A DNA stretch of 38,034 nt from positions 1 through 38,034 of the forward strand of contig CAJUIO010000029.1 of assembly GCA_910586025.1 (NCBI GenBank), written 5' to 3'. The notes beneath the pieces are model-generated. The model was not told where the DNA came from, did not search any database, and was given only the letters and a program-made list of their open reading frames with translations. Source of the DNA: an uncultured Lachnospiraceae bacterium. Its GTDB lineage: Bacteria; Bacillota; Clostridia; Lachnospirales; Lachnospiraceae. A program made the translations under genes and the position numbers. Within the stretch, counting starts at the first letter, position 1. Every line of letters begins with the position of its first letter. This document shows, one piece after another, positions 16,035-24,817 of the stretch.

Positions 16035-16838
16035 ATGAGTGATGACAGGGAGCTGGTCAGTATCGTGGTTCCGGTCTACAATGCCGGCAAATATATAGAA
16101 AACACCATACGGATGGTGGAGGATCAGACCTTTGAGAACTGGGAGCTTGTGCTTGTGGACGACTGTTCCTCTGATAACAGCAGAGCGGTGATCCGGGAAT
16201 ATCTGGCGGCGAGACCAGAGGCGGCGGGAGAGGCGAAAGCGCCAAAAGGGGCTATTCGTCTGATTGAGAAGGAAAAGAACCAGGGAGCGGCCATGGCCCG
16301 CAATACCGGCGTTGACGCGGCCCGGGGCAGGTATATTGCCTTTCTGGATGCGGATGATGTCTGGCTGCCGCAGAAGCTGGAAAAGGAACTGGAATTCATG
16401 AAAAGGAGCAGGGCGGCGTTTGTCTTTACCTCCTATGAGTTCGGGGACGAAAAGGCAGAGGGGACGGGAAGGATAGTGCATGCGCCTGAGCTTCTGACTT
16501 ACCGAAGGGCGCTTTCCCGGACGGTGATTTTTACCAGCACGGTGCTTCTGGATACGCAGAGGCTTTGCGGCGCGGGAAAGGATCTGATCCACATGCCTGT
16601 TGTGGAGAGCGAGGATACCGCCCTGTGGTGGAGGATTCTGCGCGGCGGCTTTGACGCTTACGGACTTGACGAGGTGCTTGTCATCTACCGCAGGCCGGCG
16701 GGATCTCTGTCCTCCAACAAGCTGAAGGCCATAAGAAGAATCTGGAATCTGTACCGGAATCAGGAGGGATTATCCCTTCTTTCCAGTGCGTATCATTTTG
16801 TTTTCTGGGCGTTTCGCGCCACGGTAAGGAGAATATAA
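16035..16838 (+). CDS. Glycosyltransferase family 2
   Basis: A 267-residue cytoplasmic GT2 of GT-A fold: SIVVPVYNAGKYIENTI at the N-terminus, VDDCSSDNS for nucleotide binding, and the metal-binding DADD in FLDADDVWLPQKL. A VVESEDTALWWRILR stretch supplies the usual acceptor-side ED motif. It adds one sugar of the repeat unit; donor and linkage are unknown. Starts one base after the preceding stop, so it is translationally coupled. Confidence 0.9.
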   Translation: MSDDRELVSIVVPVYNAGKYIENTIRMVEDQTFENWELVLVDDCSSDNSRAVIREYLAARPEAAGEAKAPKGAIRLIEKEKNQGAAMARNTGVDAARGRYIAFLDADDVWLPQKLEKELEFMKRSRAAFVFTSYEFGDEKAEGTGRIVHAPELLTYRRALSRTVIFTSTVLLDTQRLCGAGKDLIHMPVVESEDTALWWRILRGGFDAYGLDEVLVIYRRPAGSLSSNKLKAIRRIWNLYRNQEGLSLLSSAYHFVFWAFRATVRRI

Positions 16839-16860
16839 AAATCAGGACTGAGGTGTACAA

Positions 16861-18276
16861 GTGAGACGATTTGAATCGCTGAAAAAGATTATAGTGCTGT
16901 GGCTGGGATACCTGGCGCTGCTGCTTCAGACGGTGGTTTACGCCTATATCTGGATGGAGCATTACTACCCGATCATCAGTAAGTTCACGCAGCGTATCAA
17001 ATATGAGAAAAACGGCCATCTGGCCATTTTTGCAATTTATCTGGTACTGCTTTTCTTTTTCACCAGTACCTACGGAGGCTTGAAGGTCGGGTATCTGAAG
17101 CTCATGGATCTGTTCATTTCCCAGGTTTTTGCGCTTCTTTTTGTGAATTCCCTTTCCTATCTGCAGCTGTCTCTGATGAACAACTGGCTGCTGGATCCGG
17201 ATTATTTCATCCGGGCTATGGCGGTTCAGGTACTGATCGCCATTATCTTTGACAATATTTCCATCTGGCTTTACCGCAGAGTATTTCCGCCCAGGGAGAT
17301 GCTGTTTGTGCACGGGGATCATTCCGTGGAGGATATTCTGCAGAAGTTCAAGTCCAGAAAGGATAAATATGAGATTGTAAAATGCATGAATGTGTCTGCC
17401 GGCATGGAGGCGGTGGAGGATGAGATCACAGGCGGATACGGGGCGGTGGTGCTCTGGGACATTCCGGAGGAGGACAGAAACCGGCTCCTCAAGTTCTGCT
17501 ACAGCAGATCCATCCGGGTTTATATGATGCCAAAGATACCGGATGTTCTGATCAAGGGCTCTGATCAGCTGCATTTATTTGACACACCCATGTTTCTCAC
17601 CAGAGAGTATCCGCTTACCGTGGAGCAGAGGATCGCAAAGAGACTGATCGATATTGTCTGTGCGCTTATTCTGCTCATAATCACATCCCCCGTCATGCTG
17701 GCGACCGCTGTCTGTATCAAGTGCTATGACAAGGGACCGGTGCTGTATAAGCAGGTCCGCTGCACGATGGGAGGCAGGGAGTTCAGGATCATGAAATTCC
17801 GTAGCATGCGGGTGGATGCGGAGAGAGACGGGGTGGCAAGACTGGCCTCCAAAAACGACAGCCGGATCACGCCGGTGGGGAAATTCATCCGGGCCGTGAG
17901 AATAGACGAGCTTCCCCAGCTGTTTAACATTCTGTCCGGGGATATGTCCTTTATCGGGCCAAGGCCCGAGAGACCGGAGATCATCAGGCAGTATGTGGAG
18001 GATATGCCGGAGTTTGTGTTCCGCATGAAGGTAAAGGCGGGGCTGGCGGGCTATGCCCAGGTTTACGGAAAGTATAACACCACGCCCTATGACAAGCTGA
18101 AGCTGGATCTGACCTATATTGAAAATTATTCCGTCTGGATGGATATCCGTCTGATGCTTTTGACGCTCAAGATCCTGATCAAGGCGGAGAGCACGGAGGG
18201 CGTGGAGAGCAGCCAGACAACGGCTGTTAAATCCGGCCAGAACCAGGGAAAAGAAAAGGAACAGGAAAATGAATGA
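16861..18276 (+). CDS. Initiating sugar-phosphate transferase (polyprenyl glycosylphosphotransferase, WbaP/CpsE type)
   Basis: A 471-residue membrane protein, GTG start with TGAGGTG five bases before. Four N-terminal hydrophobic helices (to about residue 140) are followed by a nucleotide-binding-like middle segment. The C-terminal catalytic domain starts at KRLIDIVCALILL (about 260), with FRIMKFRSMR, the RIDELPQLFNIL motif, GDMSFIGPRPERPE and GLAGYAQVYGKYNT. It transfers a sugar phosphate from UDP-sugar to undecaprenyl phosphate, the first step of repeat-unit assembly at the inner face of the membrane. Its last 8 bases overlap the Wzz-like gene. Confidence 0.93.
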   Translation: MRRFESLKKIIVLWLGYLALLLQTVVYAYIWMEHYYPIISKFTQRIKYEKNGHLAIFAIYLVLLFFFTSTYGGLKVGYLKLMDLFISQVFALLFVNSLSYLQLSLMNNWLLDPDYFIRAMAVQVLIAIIFDNISIWLYRRVFPPREMLFVHGDHSVEDILQKFKSRKDKYEIVKCMNVSAGMEAVEDEITGGYGAVVLWDIPEEDRNRLLKFCYSRSIRVYMMPKIPDVLIKGSDQLHLFDTPMFLTREYPLTVEQRIAKRLIDIVCALILLIITSPVMLATAVCIKCYDKGPVLYKQVRCTMGGREFRIMKFRSMRVDAERDGVARLASKNDSRITPVGKFIRAVRIDELPQLFNILSGDMSFIGPRPERPEIIRQYVEDMPEFVFRMKVKAGLAGYAQVYGKYNTTPYDKLKLDLTYIENYSVWMDIRLMLLTLKILIKAESTEGVESSQTTAVKSGQNQGKEKEQENE

Positions 18277-19390
18277 GGAATATTTTAAAAGGGGAATTGA
18301 TCTGAAGCGCCTTTATCTGCGTTTTCTCAGCAGAGTATGGCTTCTCATCATGCTGATGGCGGTGGGAGCCGTGGCGGGAGGCGTTGCCTATCAGGTAGCA
18401 AGGGCGATGCGGATGCCGGTGGCCTACGAGGCGGTTTCCAAGCTGTATATCAGCTTCGGCATGGATGAGAGCGGGGAAATCTATCAGTATTATAACGGCT
18501 ATACCTGGAATGATCTTTTGGACACTGACCCGATTCTTGACAGGATCATGGCATATGTTCCGGAGAATGCGTCCCGCGAAGAGATCTCTGCCGCCACAAA
18601 GGCCGAAATTCTTTCGGATATCCGCCTTCTTACCATAACCGTGGAGGGAAGCACGGAGAAGTTCGTGAGAGAAGTGCAGGCGGCGGTGGAAAAGGGGCTT
18701 GTGGATTACGGAGAGGCCAGCGAGGAGCTCAAAAGAATAGAGGTGATCCGAACGGGCGATCCGCTGCGGGTCTACTGGGATGACAGGACCATCACGGCCT
18801 GCGCCGGCGGTGCCGTGCTTTTCGGAGTGATCGCCTGTCTGTTCATGGCGTTCTTCTACGTGCTGGACGAATCCATCTACGTGCCGGGAGATGTGGAAAA
18901 AAAATATCCCTTCAGGGCGCTTGGCATCATGACGAGAAAGCAGAAGGGACTGCAGCCGTACGCCAGAGAGCTGAAGGCGAATATCAGCTATATTCTGGGG
19001 GATAAAAGAAGCTTTGGAATGATTGACATGGAGAACCACAGCGATGTCCGCCGCATTGATCTTGAGAAGCTCTTAAATGCGGGCAGGGATGAGTTCATCG
19101 GGGGAGACGGAGAGGCGGGAGGCCTTACCTGGTCGATTCCAAAGGAGGAGACAAAGCGAAAGAAAAAGGGAGAGTGGGAGGTCGTTCCCTTTAACTCCAA
19201 CGCCCTGTCACAGGAAGAGTGCGGGAGGATCCGGGAGCTTGGAGGGGCGGTTTTGCTGCTCCCCTTTGGAGAGGATGTTGGAAGAAAGACCGCCCGAGTG
19301 CTGGAGCTTCTTCACAATCAGGACTGCAGGGTGCTTGGAATGGTGATCGCCCAGGCGGACGAGGAATTTTTGAACCGCTATTACGAGTAG
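18269..19390 (+). CDS. Wzz/CapA-type chain-length protein with a degenerate BY-kinase-like tail
   Basis: A 373-residue protein. It has the two-helix Wzz/YveK layout: TM1 about 20-45, an extracytoplasmic loop with the usual YEAVSKLYI start, and TM2 about 174-200. Such proteins set polysaccharide chain length. After TM2 there are 170 further residues resembling a bacterial tyrosine-kinase (CpsD/YwqD) fold: KKYPFRALGIMTR, then GGAVLLLPFGEDVGRKTARV and CRVLGMVIAQAD at the positions of the late kinase strands. There is no Walker A GxxxGKT and no Walker B, and the tyrosine tail is only RYYE. No separate kinase gene is in the window. The tail is probably a pseudokinase or a docking domain. Confidence 0.82.
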   Translation: MNEEYFKRGIDLKRLYLRFLSRVWLLIMLMAVGAVAGGVAYQVARAMRMPVAYEAVSKLYISFGMDESGEIYQYYNGYTWNDLLDTDPILDRIMAYVPENASREEISAATKAEILSDIRLLTITVEGSTEKFVREVQAAVEKGLVDYGEASEELKRIEVIRTGDPLRVYWDDRTITACAGGAVLFGVIACLFMAFFYVLDESIYVPGDVEKKYPFRALGIMTRKQKGLQPYARELKANISYILGDKRSFGMIDMENHSDVRRIDLEKLLNAGRDEFIGGDGEAGGLTWSIPKEETKRKKKGEWEVVPFNSNALSQEECGRIRELGGAVLLLPFGEDVGRKTARVLELLHNQDCRVLGMVIAQADEEFLNRYYE

Positions 19391-19423
19391 GGAAACGGCT
19401 TTTGGGCCGGACGGAGGTCAGGG

Positions 19424-20206
19424 ATGAGGCTGGAGATACTGGCTGCGGCAGTGGAAAAGGATGGAAGAGAGCTTGCAGAGAGCATGAACCTTGCCACGGA
19501 TGCGGTAATTGTAAATCAGTGCGGCGGCTATGGCTATGAGGAGTTTTCGGCGGGGGATGGCAGGATCCGCCTTTTTTCCATGAAGGAGCGGGGCGTGGGG
19601 CTGAGCAGAAACACGGCGCTTCTTCATGCCAGGGGGGACATCGTGCTCTTTTCCGATGAGGATATACGATTTTACGACGGCTATGAGGAGAAGGTTCTGG
19701 ACGCTTTTTCCGGGAATCCGGATGCGGATCTGATTACCTTTAATTTCCGGGTGGATCCAAGGAGAGCAACCTATTATAATCGGGAAAGCAGGCCTATCCG
19801 GTGGTATAATTACGGAAGATATCCCACCTACAGCGTTGCGGCAAGGCTGGACGCTCTGCGAAAGGCCAATGTGAGCTTTTCCCTTCTGTTCGGGGGCGGT
19901 GCAAAATACAGCAACGGGGAGGACAGTCTTTTTCTGCATGACTGCCTGAAGGCGGGGCTGCGTCTTTATGCTTCCGCACAGGAGATCGGCCAGGAGATCT
20001 ATCGGGAGTCCACCTGGTTTAAGGGATATAACGAAAAATTCTTTACTGACAGGGGCGTTCTGTATCATTATCTGTACGGCAGACTGGCGGCGCTGTTTTC
20101 CCTCCGCTTTTTGCTTGCGAAGAGAGGGGAGATGTGCGGGGAGATTCCTCTGTGGACGGCATATGGGCTGATGAGGCGCGGAATTCGGCAGGGCAGGTTG
20201 AGGTAG
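19424..20206 (+). CDS. Atypical GT2-like glycosyltransferase
   Basis: A 260-residue cytoplasmic protein with a GT-A-like core: RGVGLSRNTALLHARGDIVLFSDEDIRF contains the conserved RN and the metal-binding DED (broken by length, near 60-85), and NGEDSLFLHDCLKAG is the late ED motif. The N-terminus lacks the usual VPxYN, beginning LEILAAAVEKDG instead, as in a subgroup of capsule transferases. GGAGGTCAGGG precedes ATG. It probably adds one repeat-unit sugar; its donor cannot be deduced. Confidence 0.75.
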   Translation: MRLEILAAAVEKDGRELAESMNLATDAVIVNQCGGYGYEEFSAGDGRIRLFSMKERGVGLSRNTALLHARGDIVLFSDEDIRFYDGYEEKVLDAFSGNPDADLITFNFRVDPRRATYYNRESRPIRWYNYGRYPTYSVAARLDALRKANVSFSLLFGGGAKYSNGEDSLFLHDCLKAGLRLYASAQEIGQEIYRESTWFKGYNEKFFTDRGVLYHYLYGRLAALFSLRFLLAKRGEMCGEIPLWTAYGLMRRGIRQGRLR

Positions 20207-20209
20207 CGT

Positions 20210-21316
20210 ATGATCTTGTATATTATAGTGGCAGTGACAACTGTCTTACTTGGTTTTTTGGTGAATAATCACTGCTCTGGGATCAGAGGAGGAGTCAGCA
20301 GGCAGCAGATGCTGAACGGACTTTGTCTGGTATCTGTCTTTTTGCTTCTGTTCGCTCTTTCCGCCTGCAGGCTGAATGTGGGGAACGACTATGCAAAGTA
20401 TGTGGAGTTTATGCATCTTGTAAACTGTGACGCCTATGTCCCCACGGAGGCAGGTTTTAACTCTATCGTGAGAGTGATCTATGGGATCAGCGGTTTTGAA
20501 AACTTCCTGCTGGTTTTTGCTTTTTTCGCCTTCTTTACCGTGCTGCTTTTTCTGCTTGCGATCTACAGGCAGGCGGATCATTTCGGTTTCAGCTTTTTCC
20601 TGTTTATGGCTTTTGGATATTATTTCCAGTCCTTTAACACCGTGCGGTATTATCTGGCGCTGGCCGTGGCTCTCTGCGCAGTTCCTTATGTCCTGAGGAG
20701 GGAATGGTTCAAATTTGTATTGCTGATTCTTCTGGGAGCCACGCTGCACAAGTCCCTGCTGGTGGTGATTCCGCTGTATGTGCTGGCATCCCTGGACTGG
20801 AAAAAGTGGCAGCTGGCCCTCGGGGTGCTTTTCTGTACCACCTTCTTTTTTCTGCAGGATTTTTATCTGAAGGTGGTGGTTTTTCTCTATCCGACCTATG
20901 AGGATACGGAGTATCTGGAAGGCGGCACCAGCTATGTGAATATAATGAGGTGTCTGGCGGTGCTGGCGCTGTCCCTGATCTGCTATGGCCGGACGGTGAA
21001 GGAAAGCCGGAGAAACCGGTTTTACTTTTACTGTAATCTGGGAGCTCTTGTCATGTATGTATGCTGCTCCTTCCTCCCCATCATATCGAGGATCGGATAT
21101 TACCTGACCATCACTCATATTTTCTTCCTTCCGGCGCTGATCGGGGGGATGGAGAGTAAGAGGATGAGAAGGCTTTTTACGGTGTGCGCCGCGGCGGCGG
21201 GCATATTGTATTTTACACTTTTCATGAGCAGGGCCGGAAATGCGGGGCTGCGGATCCTTCCCTACGAGACCTTTATGTTTCATGAAATGGTACCCATATT
21301 GTCGGATGTGAATTAG
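20210..21316 (+). CDS. EpsG/Wzy-type polysaccharide polymerase
   Basis: A 368-residue membrane protein with about ten hydrophobic helices and short loops. The segment NVGNDYAKYVEF after the second helix and FQSFNTVRYYLALA match the EpsG family (GxDYxxY and NxxRQ-like patterns), whose members polymerise lipid-linked repeat units outside the membrane. It lies 3 bases after the previous gene and 13 before the next, in the middle of the operon. No Wzx flippase is found next to it. Confidence 0.85.
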   Translation: MILYIIVAVTTVLLGFLVNNHCSGIRGGVSRQQMLNGLCLVSVFLLLFALSACRLNVGNDYAKYVEFMHLVNCDAYVPTEAGFNSIVRVIYGISGFENFLLVFAFFAFFTVLLFLLAIYRQADHFGFSFFLFMAFGYYFQSFNTVRYYLALAVALCAVPYVLRREWFKFVLLILLGATLHKSLLVVIPLYVLASLDWKKWQLALGVLFCTTFFFLQDFYLKVVVFLYPTYEDTEYLEGGTSYVNIMRCLAVLALSLICYGRTVKESRRNRFYFYCNLGALVMYVCCSFLPIISRIGYYLTITHIFFLPALIGGMESKRMRRLFTVCAAAAGILYFTLFMSRAGNAGLRILPYETFMFHEMVPILSDVN

Positions 21317-21329
21317 GAGGCGTTTTTGC

Positions 21330-22160
21330 ATGAGACCTTTATTTTCCATACTTGTTGTCTGTTTAAATCCCGGAGAGAAGCTGAAAAGGACCCTGGAGAG
21401 CGTGCTTGGGCAGTGCTTTGGGGATTATGAAATCATCATAAAGGACGGAGGATCCTCGGACGGCTCGCTTTCCTGTCTGGAAGAGCTTGCGGAGGAAAAG
21501 AGAAGCCGTATCCGTACCGTGGTAAGAACGGACCGGGGGATTTATGATGCCATGAATCAGGCGGCCGGGGAGGCCGTGGGAAAATATGTGTATTTTTTGA
21601 ACTGCGGAGATGTGTTTGCGGGAGAGGGCGTGCTCTTTCAGATGGCGAAGCTGATCGAGGAGAATCCGTCAAAGCAGGGCGTTTATTACGGAAATATTTA
21701 TGAGAGAAAGACAGGACAGGTGGTGGCATCCAATCCGCATCTGGATGCCTTTGGCTGTTACCGCAATGTGCCCTGCCACCAGGCCTGCTTTTACGACAGA
21801 AGACTGCTTCTGGTACATCCCTTTGAGATCGGGTACAGGGTACGGTCGGATTACGAACAGTTCCTGTGGTGTTTTTTCCAGAAGGAGCTCAGGGAAAGGG
21901 TTCAGTTCACCTACGGAGAGATTCTGATTGCCGATTATGAGGGCGGCGGTTTTTCCGAGACAAGGGAAAACAGAGAAATATCAACAAAGGAGCATGGCGA
22001 GATCGTATCTAAGTATATGAGCCGGGGGCAGATCCGGAGGTATCGTGCCATTCTGTGGCTCACTCTGGCTCCTTGGCGCACCAGGCTTGCGCAGGATAGA
22101 AGGACGGCGGGGCTGTATAACGGGATTAAGAGTCTGCTGTACCGGATAAGAAAAGGCTGA
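21330..22160 (+). CDS. Glycosyltransferase family 2 (WcaE-like)
   Basis: A 276-residue GT2. The N-terminus SILVVCLNPGEKLKRTLESV and IIIKDGGSSDGS are standard; TDRGIYDAMNQA followed by YFLNCGDVF is the signature of the WcaE/WbbD subgroup, in which the D-x-G-I-Y-D-A-x-N motif lines the donor site. An excellent AGGAGG lies before the ATG. Cytoplasmic face; adds one sugar of the repeat unit. Confidence 0.92.
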   Translation: MRPLFSILVVCLNPGEKLKRTLESVLGQCFGDYEIIIKDGGSSDGSLSCLEELAEEKRSRIRTVVRTDRGIYDAMNQAAGEAVGKYVYFLNCGDVFAGEGVLFQMAKLIEENPSKQGVYYGNIYERKTGQVVASNPHLDAFGCYRNVPCHQACFYDRRLLLVHPFEIGYRVRSDYEQFLWCFFQKELRERVQFTYGEILIADYEGGGFSETRENREISTKEHGEIVSKYMSRGQIRRYRAILWLTLAPWRTRLAQDRRTAGLYNGIKSLLYRIRKG

Positions 22161-22209
22161 CCGGAGCGGCCGTGGCCGCACTCCCTGCTGATCTGGAAAG
22201 GATACGGAT

Positions 22210-23520
22210 ATGAAACGAGTGTTGTGGATTTGCAATATTATGCTCCCTGTCATCGCAAAACAGCTGTCTCTCCCCTACAGCAGCAGGGAAGGGTGGCTTT
22301 CGGGAAGCTTTGAGCAGCTGACAGGAGAGGGAGCCGGGCTCAGGATAGAGCTCGGAATCTGTTTCCCGGCGCTAGGCGGTGAGATAACGGACTGGAAAAG
22401 TGCGGGGCCTTATAGGGTGCGGGGAGTTCCCTGCTATGGATTTTCCGAGGATCTCGGGACACCCGAGCTTTACGACCCTTCCCTGGAAACCTGTTTCGGA
22501 GAAATCCTTGAGGATTTTAAGCCGGACATGATTCATGTGTTCGGCACGGAGTTTCCCCATGCTCTGGCAGCGGTGAGAGCCTTCGGGAAGCCGGAGAGGA
22601 CGCTTGTGGGGATACAGGGGCTTTGCTATAAAATTGCAGAGGTTTATATGGCGAAGCTTCCGGAAGCCGTCTGCGGCCGGGCGACATTCCGAGATCTTGT
22701 GAGGAGGGATTCGCTCCGCCGGCAGCAGGAGAAATTTTTTATCCGGGGAGAGCGGGAGAAAGAGGTCATAAGGCTTGCGGGCCATGTTACCGGAAGAACC
22801 GCCTTTGACAGGGAGGGGACAAGGCAGGTTAATCCGGACGCAGAGTATCACCCTATGAATGAGACCATGCGCAGCAGCTTTTATGAGGGCTGCTGGAAAG
22901 AGGAAGCATGCCTTCGCCACAGTATTTTTCTGGGGCAGGGGGATTATCCTCTCAAGGGCTTTCATCTTCTCCTGGAAGCCATGCCTGAAATTCTTGGGCG
23001 GTATCCGGACGCTGTTATTTATGTGGCGGGAAACAGTGTGATCTCTCACAAAACCCTCAAGGAGAGACTCAAGCTGCCCGCATATGGAAAATATCTTCTC
23101 GAGCTGATTCAAAGGTATAAGCTTGCGGACCATGTGGTTATGCTGGGAAGGCTTTCGGAGGAGGAAATGAAGGAGAGGTTTCTTCTCTCTCATGTATTTG
23201 TCTGTCCCTCGATCCTGGAAAATTCCCCTAATTCCCTGGGGGAGGCCATGCTGCTTGGGGTGCCCTCGGCGGCGGCCAGGACGGGCGGTATTCCGGATAT
23301 GATAAAGGACGGGGAGGAGGGGGTGCTCTTTTGCCCGGGAAGTCCCGGAGAGATCGCAGAAGCCGTGTGCGCTGTCTTTGACAGGGAGCGGGACGAGACG
23401 GGAAGGACTCTGGCGCAGCGTCTTTGTGCGGCGGAAAGAAGGCGGGCCCGGGCCACACACGATGGAAAAACCAACTATGAGAGGCTGATGGAGATTTATC
23501 AAAAGATTCTGGAGGCCTGA
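22210..23520 (+). CDS. Glycosyltransferase family 4 (GT-B)
   Basis: A 436-residue two-domain GT-B protein. The C-terminal domain (about 240-435) carries LGQGDYPLKGFHLLLEA, VVMLGRLSEEEMKERF, and the donor-binding stretch CPSILENSPNSLGEAMLLG with TGGIPDMIKDGEEG, typical of retaining GT4 enzymes. The N-terminal domain has PDMIHVFGTEFPHA. Donor unknown. GGAAAGGA precedes the ATG. A 634-codon open frame on the opposite strand here is a composition shadow. Confidence 0.92.
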   Translation: MKRVLWICNIMLPVIAKQLSLPYSSREGWLSGSFEQLTGEGAGLRIELGICFPALGGEITDWKSAGPYRVRGVPCYGFSEDLGTPELYDPSLETCFGEILEDFKPDMIHVFGTEFPHALAAVRAFGKPERTLVGIQGLCYKIAEVYMAKLPEAVCGRATFRDLVRRDSLRRQQEKFFIRGEREKEVIRLAGHVTGRTAFDREGTRQVNPDAEYHPMNETMRSSFYEGCWKEEACLRHSIFLGQGDYPLKGFHLLLEAMPEILGRYPDAVIYVAGNSVISHKTLKERLKLPAYGKYLLELIQRYKLADHVVMLGRLSEEEMKERFLLSHVFVCPSILENSPNSLGEAMLLGVPSAAARTGGIPDMIKDGEEGVLFCPGSPGEIAEAVCAVFDRERDETGRTLAQRLCAAERRRARATHDGKTNYERLMEIYQKILEA

Positions 23521-23565
23521 TGGAGGCGGCAGGAGCTGCAAAGCGGGAAGGGAGCGGGACGAGCT

Positions 23566-24792
23566 GTGACAATCACGTTTATATCCAACTATATCAATCA
23601 TCATCAGATTCCCTTTTCCAATGCCTGCTACAGGGAACTGGGAGAGGGCTTTTGCTTTATACAGACGCAGCCCATGGAGCAGGAGAGAATCGACATGGGC
23701 TGGCAGAGGCAGGAGGACGCTCTCCCTTATGTGCTGTGTCTGTATGAGGAGGAGGAGCGCTGCCGCCGCCTGATTCTGGAAAGCGATATTTTGCTGGCAG
23801 GCTGGACAGGGAGAGAGGACCTTGTTGAGGAGAGGCTGAACCTGGGCAGGGCGACTATCCGGATCAGCGAGAGGATTTACCGGGAGGGGCAGTGGAAGGC
23901 CATATCCCCCAGAGGGCTGATTCATAAGTACAGGGAGCATACCAGGTACCGGAATCAGGATGCTTATCTGCTCTGTGCAGGGGCCTATGTTCCATCGGAT
24001 TTTCACATCATTCACGCATATCCCCAAAAGATGTACCGTTTCGGATATTTTCCGGAGACAGCACATTACACGAAGGAGCAGTGGGAGAGGCTTAAGCCAC
24101 AGGGCGGTACGCTTGAGATTGTGTGGGCCGCGCGCTTCATTCCCCTTAAGCATCCGGAATTCATGATCCGGCTTGCCTCCTGTCTGAAGGAGAGAAGACA
24201 CATCTGGGCGGGGAAGGAGAAGGGCTTTGACACCTTCCGCATTCATATGGTGGGAAGCGGTGAGATGGAAGCGCATTTAAAGGAGCAGGCCAGGAAGGCA
24301 GGGGTGGAGGAGAGCCTTGTTTTTCACGGCTTTCTTGCGCCGGAGAGGGTGAGGAAGATCATGGAGGGCTGTCACATCCATGTGTTTACCAGCGATTATC
24401 TGGAGGGCTGGGGTGCGGTGATGAATGAGGCCATGAACAGCGGCTGCGGGGAGGTCGCCAACGTGCAGGCGGGAGCGGTTCCCTATCTGATCCGTCACGG
24501 AGTTAACGGCCTCGTGTATCCGGACGGTGATTTTGAGAAGATGGCGGGAGCCGTGCTCTATCTGGCGTCTCACCCGGCAGAATGCCGGGAAATGGGCCGG
24601 GCAGCCTATGAGACCATCACGAAGCTGTGGAATGCGGAGCATGCGGCGGCGGAGCTGATCCGGTTTTGCAAAGGAGTTCTGGAGGGAAAGGCAGTTCCCG
24701 CACAGGAAGGGCCCTTAAGCCCGGCACCTGTGATCGCCCCGGGAAAAATGTATGAGGTCATGATGAGAGAATCGGATTTTAACGGATTCTGA
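23566..24792 (+). CDS. Glycosyltransferase family 4 (GT-B)
   Basis: A 408-residue protein started at GTG 23566, since no ATG fits the N-terminal strand TITFISNYINHHQIPF that begins the GT-B fold. The C-terminal domain has IVWAARFIPLKHPEF, VFHGFLAPERVRKIM and HVFTSDYLEGWGAVMNEAM, with the EGWG pocket in place of the commoner ExFG, then GLVYPDGDFEKMAGAV. It adds one repeat-unit sugar; donor unknown. The start is less certain because the nearest GGGAG lies about 10 bases away. Confidence 0.88.
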   Translation: MTITFISNYINHHQIPFSNACYRELGEGFCFIQTQPMEQERIDMGWQRQEDALPYVLCLYEEEERCRRLILESDILLAGWTGREDLVEERLNLGRATIRISERIYREGQWKAISPRGLIHKYREHTRYRNQDAYLLCAGAYVPSDFHIIHAYPQKMYRFGYFPETAHYTKEQWERLKPQGGTLEIVWAARFIPLKHPEFMIRLASCLKERRHIWAGKEKGFDTFRIHMVGSGEMEAHLKEQARKAGVEESLVFHGFLAPERVRKIMEGCHIHVFTSDYLEGWGAVMNEAMNSGCGEVANVQAGAVPYLIRHGVNGLVYPDGDFEKMAGAVLYLASHPAECREMGRAAYETITKLWNAEHAAAELIRFCKGVLEGKAVPAQEGPLSPAPVIAPGKMYEVMMRESDFNGF

Positions 24793-24817
24793 GCGGGGAA
24801 GGAAAGGATTACACTTT

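Noticed and set aside
20246..21349. 367-codon minus-strand open frame opposite the polymerase gene
   Set aside because: The plus strand encodes a clear EpsG-type membrane protein; the antisense product is histidine- and glutamine-rich noise.
22372..24276. 634-codon open frame on the minus strand
   Set aside because: It lies across two clear GT4 genes on the plus strand, has no ribosome site and reads as low-quality protein; it is an antisense shadow of GC-rich codons.
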